From positions 1-13,567 of the forward strand of contig JAISQG010000096.1 of NCBI GenBank assembly GCA_031274335.1: a stretch of 13,567 nucleotides of DNA. The letters are read 5' to 3'. The DNA is from Gracilibacteraceae bacterium (GTDB taxonomy: Bacteria; Bacillota; Desulfitobacteriia; Desulfitobacteriales; Syntrophobotulaceae). Under the pieces are notes generated by a model. That model searched no databases. It saw only the letters and a list, made by a program, of their open reading frames with translations, and was not told the origin of the DNA. Made by a program: the position numbers and the translations under genes. Every line of letters starts with the position of its first letter. The first letter of the stretch is position 1. Positions 6,844 through 13,260 of this stretch are shown here, in pieces.

Positions 6844-9579
6844 ATGGCAGCAATAAAAGAAGCCGCAATCAAAGAAGATGTATGGATACCTTCCGCCTGT
6901 AATATGTGTTTTAATGCCTGCGCCATCAGAGTGCACAAAGTTGACGGCGTGGTGGTAAAAATAGAGGGCAACCCCGCCAGTCCTGTCGGCGGCGGTCATG
7001 TATGCGGCAAAGGCGCTTCCGGCCTCATGCAGCTCTACGATCCGAATCGGATTACCAAACCGATGAAACGCACGAACCCGGTCAAAGGCATCGACATTGA
7101 TCCCGGCTGGCAGGAGATTTCCTGGGAAGAAGCCTACACTCTGGCTGCCGACAAACTGAAAGCCGCCCGGGCGGAAAACCCCAAATATATCCTCTCCACC
7201 GGAATGGTCACCAACAACGCTAATTTGCTGCCCTTCATTTGGTTCGCCTCGCCGGCTTTAGGCGGCGGCTACTGGTGCGCCGATATTTGCGGAGCTTCCA
7301 TTCACGGCTGGTACGAACGCTTTGGCGCTACAGGCAATTTGGCGCCGGACTATGAGCTATGTAAATACCTGCTCCAATTCGGCACCCAGGCCGGCACGGC
7401 CACCCGCCACGGCTTCAACATGTCCGTTCGAAAGTGCGCCAACGGCAGGGAAAACGGGCTCAAGCTGGTCAGCGTTGACCCCCACATGAGTACCAGTGCC
7501 GAAAAATCAGATCTTTGGCTGCCCATCAAACCGGGCACGGACGGCGCATTGGCTATGGCGATCGCCCATGTTCTCGTCCGGGAATTGGGAATCTACGATG
7601 CCGAGTATCTGAAAAAATTCACCAACGCCGCCGATCTGGTCGATGTGAGCACCGGAATGTGTGTGCGCAAGGAAATAAAAGAGACCAAAGCAGCCAAACC
7701 GGCTGAAAGCAAGAAGGATGCGCCTGAAAAAATAGCGGACAAGGACATCGGCGCCGTGCTCAAAGGCATCGTGGAGACGGATAATGCCGATCAAACCAAG
7801 CACGGGCATCCCTATGTCTGGGATCTGGCCACCGGCCAGGCCCGCGACATCTATGACGATGTGGCGGATAAAGCCCTGCTGGGCACCTATACCTTTGAAG
7901 GCAAGACCGTCAAGCCCTCCTTCCAGGTCTATGTCGATCATCTGAAAAGCTACACGCCGGAATGGGCGGCTGTCATCACGGATATCCCGGCGGAGCGGAT
8001 TCGCCAGGTTGCCAAGGAATTAGGCGAGGCGGCCTCGATCGGCAGCACCATCACCATCGGCGGCAAGTCCTATCCTTACCGCCCGGTAGCCGTCGATTGC
8101 TTTTCCGGCGCCACCCGGCATAAACACGCTTATCTGACGATCTGGGCGATTCTTCACTTGAATGTCATTTTGGGCTCATTCAACGTCCCCGGCGGCATGG
8201 TCGGGTTTGCGGTCAAGGCGGACGGGCACCCGGAAACTCATCAGCCCAGTTGGGCGCCGGGCGTCTATGAGCGGGACAATATGGTTGACTGCACCTCTCT
8301 CTTTTATGTAAGGAACCGTTCCTGTTATGCGGACTACGAGAAAAAAGTCGCTTACCGGGATGAATTCGATTGGGGCCTTTTCAGCCTGCAGCCGACCAAT
8401 GTGGGCGGCGACGGACATTTTGTCTATTCCCAGCAGCTCCATCCCGAGCAGTACAAACAAAAACACCGGGCCAAGGTACTCTTTTCCTACGCCAGCAACC
8501 CTCTGAAAAACTGGGGCAACCACGCCGAAATGGCGGAATTTTTGAAAACATTTGAATATATCATCATGATCGACATCTACAAGAGCGATTCTTCGTACTT
8601 CGCTGATCTTCTTCTGCCGGAGTGCTGTTACCTGGAACGCCTGGACAGCGTGCCCAATGCCATGTTTAATCATCATACCGTGGGTGACCTGAATACCCCC
8701 TGGACCATTTCCATCCGCCAGCCGGTCGTTCAGGCCCGGGACAACTGCCCCGGCGGCATGGACATTTTTATCGAGCTGGCTGACCGCGTAGGCGTTTTGC
8801 CCATGTACAACTCTGTGATGAGCGCCTCTTACCGCCTGAATGAAGCCAATAAACTTGATCCTTCCAAAAAGTACTCCTATGCCGAAATTCTCGATCGCGT
8901 TTACAAGTCCTGGTGCGGTGAGGACAAGGGCTTGGAATGGTTCAAGAAAAACGGCGTCCTCACCTGGGAACGCAAACCGGAAGAACTTTACTATTACCCG
9001 AACAACCCCGGGCGCATCCCCCTCTATATGGACTACCACCTCAAACTGAAAAAAGAAGTGGAGGCCGAAGTGAAGCGGGTGGGGATCGAATGGGAACAGC
9101 TGGAAGATTATTTGCCGCTGCCTTCCTGGGAACCTTGTCTGGACTACGAAGAGGAACATCCGGGCTATGATCTTTGGCCGATTTATTACACGAACGCCCT
9201 CAATGTTGATACCTGGGGTCAGATTAACCCCTGGATCAATGAGATCAACGCCAGCGAGCCCTACGGCTACACGATTGAAATCAATACCCAGACAGCCAAG
9301 GCCAGGGGCCTGAAAACCGGTGATGATGTCGTTTTGCTCGGAACCTCCGGTTATGAGGTTGAAGGGCGTCTCATGTGCGTACAAGGCATCCACCCGAAGA
9401 CGCTGGCTGTGGGCGGCGGGTGCTGGGATATCAAATCCAAATATCTTCATGCCCGGGACCGCGGCGTGGCGATCAATAATCTGTTTGAAGTGGGCGACCC
9501 CAAGCGTTTGGATCATTTGTCCGCCGCCTATGATCAGTGCATCCGCGTCAAATTGGTGAAAAAGGAGGCGATAGCGTGA
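6844..9579 (+). CDS. Molybdopterin (DMSO reductase superfamily) catalytic subunit, cytoplasmic type
   Basis: A 911-residue enzyme binding Mo (or W)-bis-MGD and one [4Fe-4S] cluster. The cluster motif is Cys19, Cys22, Cys26 and Cys54, followed by GKG and the family's YDPNRITKPMKR segment. The likely metal ligand is Cys149 in ADICGASIHGW, at the position of the Cys ligand in acetylene hydratase. Cofactor-binding segments (VSVDPHMS, LWLPIKPGTDGALAMAIAHVL, and DLLLPECCYLERLD) and the C-terminal barrel (AKARGLKTGDDVVLLG) are all present. No twin-arginine signal is present, so the enzyme should stay in the cytoplasm. A Lys/Ala/Glu-rich insertion occupies about residues 276-300. Ribosome binding site AAAGGAG precedes ATG. 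No TorD-type chaperone gene is adjacent. Relatives lacking the signal include pyrogallol transhydroxylase, acetylene hydratase and phenylacetyl-CoA:acceptor oxidoreductase, but I cannot assign the substrate. Confidence 0.93.
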   Translation: MAAIKEAAIKEDVWIPSACNMCFNACAIRVHKVDGVVVKIEGNPASPVGGGHVCGKGASGLMQLYDPNRITKPMKRTNPVKGIDIDPGWQEISWEEAYTLAADKLKAARAENPKYILSTGMVTNNANLLPFIWFASPALGGGYWCADICGASIHGWYERFGATGNLAPDYELCKYLLQFGTQAGTATRHGFNMSVRKCANGRENGLKLVSVDPHMSTSAEKSDLWLPIKPGTDGALAMAIAHVLVRELGIYDAEYLKKFTNAADLVDVSTGMCVRKEIKETKAAKPAESKKDAPEKIADKDIGAVLKGIVETDNADQTKHGHPYVWDLATGQARDIYDDVADKALLGTYTFEGKTVKPSFQVYVDHLKSYTPEWAAVITDIPAERIRQVAKELGEAASIGSTITIGGKSYPYRPVAVDCFSGATRHKHAYLTIWAILHLNVILGSFNVPGGMVGFAVKADGHPETHQPSWAPGVYERDNMVDCTSLFYVRNRSCYADYEKKVAYRDEFDWGLFSLQPTNVGGDGHFVYSQQLHPEQYKQKHRAKVLFSYASNPLKNWGNHAEMAEFLKTFEYIIMIDIYKSDSSYFADLLLPECCYLERLDSVPNAMFNHHTVGDLNTPWTISIRQPVVQARDNCPGGMDIFIELADRVGVLPMYNSVMSASYRLNEANKLDPSKKYSYAEILDRVYKSWCGEDKGLEWFKKNGVLTWERKPEELYYYPNNPGRIPLYMDYHLKLKKEVEAEVKRVGIEWEQLEDYLPLPSWEPCLDYEEEHPGYDLWPIYYTNALNVDTWGQINPWINEINASEPYGYTIEINTQTAKARGLKTGDDVVLLGTSGYEVEGRLMCVQGIHPKTLAVGGGCWDIKSKYLHARDRGVAINNLFEVGDPKRLDHLSAAYDQCIRVKLVKKEAIA

Positions 9580-10166
9580 GTTACGGGATGGTAATTGACC
9601 TGAAAAGATGTGTCGGCTGCGGAGCCTGCGCGACGATATGCAAAGCGGAAAACGGCACGCCGCCCGGCGTTACGCGTTCCAAAGTGATGAAAGCAGAAAA
9701 GGGTGAATTTCCAAATGTTACCAGAATAAGTTTGCCCCTGCTGTGCATGCATTGTGAACATCCATCCTGCGTAAAGGTTTGCCCCACCGGCGCCACGGCC
9801 AAAGGGCCGGATGGCATTGTGACCGTGGACAAAAAAGTCTGCATCGGCTGCCGGGCCTGCATGACCGCATGCCCTTACGGGGCCCGCTATTTCCGGGAAG
9901 ACACGGATGGTTATTTCGGCGAAACACTGACCCCGTATGAGAGCGTCAAGTATGAGGATATGCCCAGAGGCGTCATCGACAAATGCAATTTCTGTGCGGA
10001 AACCCGTTTGAGCAAAGGGCTGGAACCGGCTTGCGTGCAGACCTGCATCACGGAGGCGCGGCATTTCGGCACCAGGGAAGAGCTGGCGCTTCTGATCGCG
10101 CAGCGCAAAGGCTACCAGCTGCGGCCTGATTTGGGGACCGACCCGTCAGTTTATTATTTGCCATGA
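9576..10166 (+). CDS. Four-cluster [4Fe-4S] ferredoxin-like subunit (DmsB/PsrB/NrfC type)
   Basis: A 196-residue electron-transfer subunit with all sixteen cysteines of the four-cluster family: 12/15/18/22, 57/60/65/69, 89/92/95/99 and 137/140/153/157. Each group of four is expected to mix into interleaved cubane clusters that pass electrons between the catalytic subunit and the membrane anchor. There is no signal peptide, matching the catalytic subunit. I place the start at GTG 9576, which overlaps the catalytic gene's stop by four bases (GTGA) with AAAGGAGG at 9561-9568. A longer in-frame reading would start inside the upstream gene without a good site. The overlap argues for coupled, stoichiometric synthesis. 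The family call is firm; the electron direction is not known. Confidence 0.95.
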   Translation: MSYGMVIDLKRCVGCGACATICKAENGTPPGVTRSKVMKAEKGEFPNVTRISLPLLCMHCEHPSCVKVCPTGATAKGPDGIVTVDKKVCIGCRACMTACPYGARYFREDTDGYFGETLTPYESVKYEDMPRGVIDKCNFCAETRLSKGLEPACVQTCITEARHFGTREELALLIAQRKGYQLRPDLGTDPSVYYLP

Positions 10167-10193
10167 CTAGCTATATGAAAGCGAGGAATAGAC

Positions 10194-10955
10194 ATGGGAA
10201 GATTGGACGGTAAAGTAGCTATAGTGACAGGATCCGCCGGCGGCCAGGGCGAAGCGGAAGCCAGGGTTTTCGCCCGCGAAGGCGCAAGCGTTGTCCTGAC
10301 AGATGTACAGGAAGAAAAAGTCGCTGCTGTTGCGGCGGATATAGTCAAGGCCGGCGGTAAAGCGGTCTCTTTTAAGCATGACGTGTCTTCCGATGAGGAA
10401 TGGCAGGGCATTGTGGCCAAGACGTTGGAATTGTACGGCAAAATTGACGTTCTGATGAATAACGCCGGCACCGGTGGCTGGGGTGGCAGAATTGCTAAGT
10501 TCAATCCGGAAGAATGGGATTTTGTGTTAAAAATCAATTTGATGGGTTCGGTTTACGGCATGAAAAACGTCCTGCCTCTCATGCAGGAAGCGGGCCGGGG
10601 ATCGGTAATCAACGTGGCGTCCCTCTCTTCGCTTTCCGCGATGGGAGGGTCCTCACCCTATACCGCTTCCAAGGCGGCCATTCGCTATCTGACCAAAGGC
10701 GCCGCCTTGGAGTACGCGCCATACAATGTGCGGGTCAACGCGGTGGTGCCCGGCATTATTCGCAGCGCCATGACTATTCCCATTTTGGACAACCCGGAGA
10801 GTCCTGTCTATCAAGAATGGCGCAAAAAAATCAAAACCCCGCGTTTCGGCATGCCCGAAGATATAGCCTATGCGGTGTTATATTTGGCTTCTGATGAATC
10901 GGAACATGTAACAGGCATCGAGCTGCCGGTTGACGGCGGTTATATGCTGGTTTAA
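10194..10955 (+). CDS. Short-chain dehydrogenase/reductase (SDR, classical)
   Basis: A 253-residue NAD(P)-dependent oxidoreductase acting on an alcohol/carbonyl pair. The cofactor motif TGSAGGQG (12-19) is clear, and Asp37 after the second strand favours NAD over NADP. NNAG is at 89-92, and the catalytic set is Asn115, Ser143, Tyr156 and Lys160 (YTASK). The C-terminal part ends with the family pattern DGGYMLV. Length is typical for classical SDRs such as hydroxysteroid or cyclic-alcohol dehydrogenases, but the substrate cannot be read from the sequence. AGCGAGGA precedes the ATG. The gene is 27 bases after the Fe-S subunit and 15 bases before the next dehydrogenase's chosen start, with no terminator between, so it belongs to the operon. 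Its likely job is to prepare or finish the substrate of the Mo enzyme. Confidence 0.93.
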   Translation: MGRLDGKVAIVTGSAGGQGEAEARVFAREGASVVLTDVQEEKVAAVAADIVKAGGKAVSFKHDVSSDEEWQGIVAKTLELYGKIDVLMNNAGTGGWGGRIAKFNPEEWDFVLKINLMGSVYGMKNVLPLMQEAGRGSVINVASLSSLSAMGGSSPYTASKAAIRYLTKGAALEYAPYNVRVNAVVPGIIRSAMTIPILDNPESPVYQEWRKKIKTPRFGMPEDIAYAVLYLASDESEHVTGIELPVDGGYMLV

Positions 10956-10970
10956 ATGAAAGGACCTGGC

Positions 10971-11990
10971 ATGAAAGCTGTAAGAATTGAAGGTGTCAAA
11001 CGTGTAGGAGTGGCCGATGTCCCCGTCCCGAATACGGATGGTGGCAAAAAAGCCTTGATTAAAGTGGCCTATGCCGGTATCTGCGCCTCCGACATGACCA
11101 CCTGGTTTCGCGGCAGCCCGGCCATCACGCTTGGACATGAATTCAGCGGTACCATCGTTGATCCCGGAAATTCCATGGAATTTAAGAAAGGCGACCGGGT
11201 CACCGCTTCCGAGATCAATTCCTGTTTTGAATGTGATTCCTGCCGTCGGGGTTATCCCAATCTATGTTCGCAGGTGTTTGCCACAGCTACAGGGATTATG
11301 ACGGACGGCGGCATAGCTGAATATGTGGCGGTGCCGACCAATATGCTCTTCAAACTCCCGGATAATGTGAGCTTTTTGGAGGGCGCCTTGGTTGAGCCGG
11401 CGGCCGTAGCGCTGCGCGGGCTGCATTTGGCCGGGTTTAAGGCCGGAGATAAAGTGCTGGTGACCGGTTGCGGCCCGATCGGTATTTTTGCGGCTGCCAA
11501 CGCCAAAGCTCTGGGGGCCTCTTACGTGGCTATGACGGAAGTTTCCGAGGAGCGCATGGCATTTCCCCGCAGTCTGCCTTATGTGGACGGACTTTTTAAC
11601 GCTCTTGACCCGGAATTGGACAAAAAACTGAAAGATGCCAGCGAAACCGGTTTTGATGTGGCGATTGAAGCCACCGGTTTCACAGCGGCCACTCAAACCG
11701 CCATCCGCGCCCTGCGGGTCGGCGGCCATCTGGGAATCCTTGGCGTGCATGAGCGGGATATGGTCTTTAACATCCCTCAACTCATGTTCAAATCCATCAA
11801 GATTTCCGGCGATTTTTATTCCCTGCCGTCGGATTTTGAAGAAGTAATCAGTTTGATGGCCTCCGGAAAACTGGACATCAAAAACTGCGCCACCTCCATT
11901 ATCCCCTTCGCCGACGCACAGAAACAGTTTGAAACAAATGCCGCCGGCAAGAGCCTGGACATCAAAGTAATCCTGGATCCCAGTTCCTAA
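10971..11990 (+). CDS. Zinc-dependent medium-chain alcohol dehydrogenase
   Basis: A 339-residue MDR-family dehydrogenase, closest in type to the sorbitol/threonine dehydrogenase group. Catalytic zinc residues are Cys38, His56 and Glu57 (GHEFSG), with Glu141 in VEPAAVALRG as a further candidate ligand. The structural zinc set is Cys85, Cys88, Cys91 and Cys99. The Rossmann motif is GCGPIG (165-170). I chose ATG 10971, because AAAGGA lies a few bases upstream. The alternative ATG at 10956 starts directly after the SDR stop, lacks a site and would swallow the real one. This is the last gene of the operon. With the SDR it gives two dehydrogenases of different families in one unit, suggesting successive oxidations or an epimerisation through a ketone. 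Substrate unknown. Confidence 0.92.
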   Translation: MKAVRIEGVKRVGVADVPVPNTDGGKKALIKVAYAGICASDMTTWFRGSPAITLGHEFSGTIVDPGNSMEFKKGDRVTASEINSCFECDSCRRGYPNLCSQVFATATGIMTDGGIAEYVAVPTNMLFKLPDNVSFLEGALVEPAAVALRGLHLAGFKAGDKVLVTGCGPIGIFAAANAKALGASYVAMTEVSEERMAFPRSLPYVDGLFNALDPELDKKLKDASETGFDVAIEATGFTAATQTAIRALRVGGHLGILGVHERDMVFNIPQLMFKSIKISGDFYSLPSDFEEVISLMASGKLDIKNCATSIIPFADAQKQFETNAAGKSLDIKVILDPSS

Positions 11991-12007
11991 AATTACTGTA
12001 GGGGCGG

Positions 12008-12026
12008 GGGCGGATAATATCCGCCC
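12008..12026. repeat. Palindromic hairpin element, copy 1
   Basis: GGGCGGATAATATCCGCCC is a palindrome with 9-bp arms and one central base, preceded by CTGTAGGGGCG and followed by GCTT. It lies 17 bases after the alcohol dehydrogenase stop and could serve as the operon's transcription end, although no U-tract follows. Copies 2 and 3 share the TGTAGGGGCGG lead-in. Confidence 0.85.
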
Positions 12027-12056
12027 GCTTCCCTGGTTTGTGGTTCGCAACCCCCC

Positions 12057-12077
12057 GTCAGCGGCTATGCCGCTGAC
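12057..12077. other. Perfect 9-bp stem-loop
   Basis: GTCAGCGGC and GCCGCTGAC pair perfectly around the loop TAT. It directly abuts the long dispersed repeat and shares its first three bases. It is absent from the second copy of that repeat, so it is either an extra module or was lost there. Confidence 0.75.
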
Positions 12078-12158
12078 ACCCCCTTGAAAGGGGGGCTTGA
12101 ACCCTGGGGTTGCCGATGTGTCCCAGATCCTGTAGGGGCGGATAATATCCGCCCGCTA
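12075..12158. repeat. Dispersed intergenic repeat, copy A (includes hairpin element copy 2)
   Basis: This 84-base unit matches 13139-13220 along its whole length, with two one-base gaps and about ten substitutions. It has two internal hairpins. The first is CCCCC/GGGGG around TTGAAA (12079-12095). The second is the GGGCGGATA/TATCCGCCC palindrome at 12136-12154. The right end is TGTAGGGGCGG...CCGCCCGCTA. No transposase is linked. The form suggests a miniature, non-autonomous intergenic repeat; elements opening TGTAGGGGCG are, as I recall, widespread in Clostridia. Confidence 0.85.
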
Positions 12159-12389
12159 GGACAAGTACAAATAGCGTAAAAAGAAGGAGTCTCCGTTGCA
12201 TTAAACAGCACCTCCGGGCTACATATCACAGATTCGACAGGCGGGTTGATTTCTTCAACGACCGGCGGGCCTCCGGGGGTTGGGCACTGCCTCGGGCTGG
12301 CCGGACGCAGTTTGGTCGGAGGCAGGAACTTCTTCCACTTCGGTGCCGTTTAAGGATCCGGAGCGGAGATATTCGGATTAAATGGCGGG

Positions 12390-12641
12390 ATGATTATTTC
12401 TTTTTCCGGCTCTGGCTCCGGCAGCGGGTATCGCATATACGGCGAAGCCGAGGTTGAGCGCTTGCAACAGATTCTGTTCTACCGCGAATTAGGCGTGGAA
12501 CTCGCGGAGATTGGCAGAATACTGGCAAGCAAGAATTTTGAGGGGCAGCAGGCTTTGGAAAGCCACTTTACTGCGCTCAAAGCGCGTCGTGAGCAGCTTG
12601 ACAGGCTGATTGCCAATGGGAAAAAAGCATCCGCTCTTTGA
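12390..12641 (+). pseudogene. N-terminal remnant of a MerR/TipA-type regulator (truncated and frameshifted)
   Basis: From GYRIYGEAEVERL onward this 83-residue frame matches the second half of a MerR DNA-binding domain and the dimerisation coiled coil (LQQILFYRELGVELAEIGRILAS, then ALESHFTALKARREQLDRLIAN). The first 35-40 residues of the family, with the helix-turn-helix and the YYDxIGLL motif, are missing. They are replaced by a Gly/Ser-rich run that continues into unrelated upstream DNA. The frame then ends early. Adding one base at 12618-12620 would turn LIANGKKASAL-stop into LIAN-x-EKSIRSLKGEIAM and join it to the TipAS domain that follows. The protein cannot bind DNA normally, so I call it broken. 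A sequencing error could explain the frameshift but not the lost N-terminus. Confidence 0.85.
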
Positions 12642-12655
12642 AAGGGGAAATAGCT

Positions 12656-13075
12656 ATGACAGACGAAGAAAAATTCGATGGCTTCAAACAAAAGCTCATC
12701 GACGACAACGAAAAGCAGTACGGTGAAGAAATCCGCGCCAAATACGGCGATGATACCGTGGGTCGCTCCAACGCCAAGCTGAAAGGCGCAACCAAAGAGC
12801 AATACGCCGAAATGGAGCGGCTCACTGCCGAACTGAACGACACTCTGAAAGCGGCGTTCGAGCAGGGCGACCCGGCGAGCGAACTCGCCCAAAAAGCCTG
12901 CGAACTGCACAAGCGCTGGCTCTGCTTCTATTGGGACAGTTACAGCAAGGAAGCCCATCTCGGAGTGTCGCAGATATACGTCGATGACCCACGCTTCGCG
13001 GCGCACTACGACAAAATCGCGCCCGGATGCGCAGTGTTTCTGCGGGATGCCGTGAAAGTGTTCTGCGAAAAATAA
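12656..13075 (+). CDS. TipAS-like ligand (antibiotic)-binding domain protein
   Basis: A 139-residue protein matching the TipAS antibiotic-recognition domain. It opens with TDEEKFDGFKQKLIDDNEKQYGEEIRAKYGDD and contains the helical block around CELHKRWLCFYWDSYSKEAHLG and the end segment YDKIAPGCAVFLRDAVKVFCEK. In Streptomyces TipA, the same domain is also made alone from an internal start, about 144 residues long, and sequesters thiopeptides. Here ATG 12656 has AAAGGGG (12641-12647) eight bases upstream, so the domain may still be made by itself although the upstream MerR part is damaged. A frame open from TTG 12638 is the remains of the fused gene. Without a DNA-binding half it could only bind ligand, not regulate. 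It may simply be part of a dying gene. Confidence 0.75.
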   Translation: MTDEEKFDGFKQKLIDDNEKQYGEEIRAKYGDDTVGRSNAKLKGATKEQYAEMERLTAELNDTLKAAFEQGDPASELAQKACELHKRWLCFYWDSYSKEAHLGVSQIYVDDPRFAAHYDKIAPGCAVFLRDAVKVFCEK

Positions 13076-13080
13076 CAAAA

Positions 13081-13119
13081 CGGAAGAGCGGGTGAGCATC
13101 GGGCTTGCCCGCTTTTCCG
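13081..13119 (+). terminator. Probable rho-independent terminator after the TipAS-like gene
   Basis: CGGAAGAGCGGG (13081-13092) pairs with CCCGCTTTTCCG (13108-13119), giving a 12-bp stem with one G-T pair around a 15-base loop. It begins six bases after the stop codon. Only a short T-rich tail (TATTT) follows, so termination may be modest. Confidence 0.6.
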
Positions 13120-13138
13120 TATTTACGGCTGTTTGTCC

Positions 13139-13220
13139 GACACCCCTTGAAGGGGGGCTTGTACCCTGGTTTTGCCGCTGCCACCCAGTTCCTGTAGGGG
13201 CGGATATTATCCGCCCGCTA
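13139..13220. repeat. Dispersed intergenic repeat, copy B (includes hairpin element copy 3)
   Basis: This 82-base relative of 12075-12158 is in the same orientation. The palindrome at 13198-13216 keeps both 9-bp arms, but its central base is T instead of A. The CCCC/GGGG hairpin is one base shorter on each side. Sequence between the hairpins has diverged more than the arms, consistent with selection or exchange on the paired parts. It lies at the 3' side of the sigma-54 activator gene and could help end its transcript. Confidence 0.85.
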
Positions 13221-13260
13221 ACCTTGGTTTGGCCTAACGACATATATAATATGCGCGGAT

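Larger units (their letters stand above)
11991..12389. other. Gene-poor stretch between the alcohol dehydrogenase and the broken MerR gene
   Basis: No gene is convincing here. The left part holds two hairpin-element copies and a 9-bp stem-loop, annotated separately. The right part (about 12170-12433, minus strand) reads as Pro/Glu/Val-rich peptide for long runs, for example PEPEPEKEIIIPP and GGPPVVEEINPPVESV, in one frame broken by a TAA near 12355. This may be a decayed exported-protein gene or biased noncoding DNA. Confidence 0.5.

Noticed and set aside
8176..9516. Minus-strand open frame of 446 codons inside the Mo catalytic gene
   Set aside because: It is fully antisense to a recognisable enzyme. 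The open frame follows from codon bias in the real gene, and no family motif is seen.
12008..12026. Calling the palindrome a classical rho-independent terminator
   Set aside because: No U-tract follows, and the same palindrome recurs elsewhere as part of a dispersed repeat, so it is annotated as a repeat that may also end transcription.
12240..12345. Sigma-54 (-24/-12) promoter near GGGCACTGCCTCGGGC
   Set aside because: The -12 half lacks the TTGC-type core, and no suitable gene follows.
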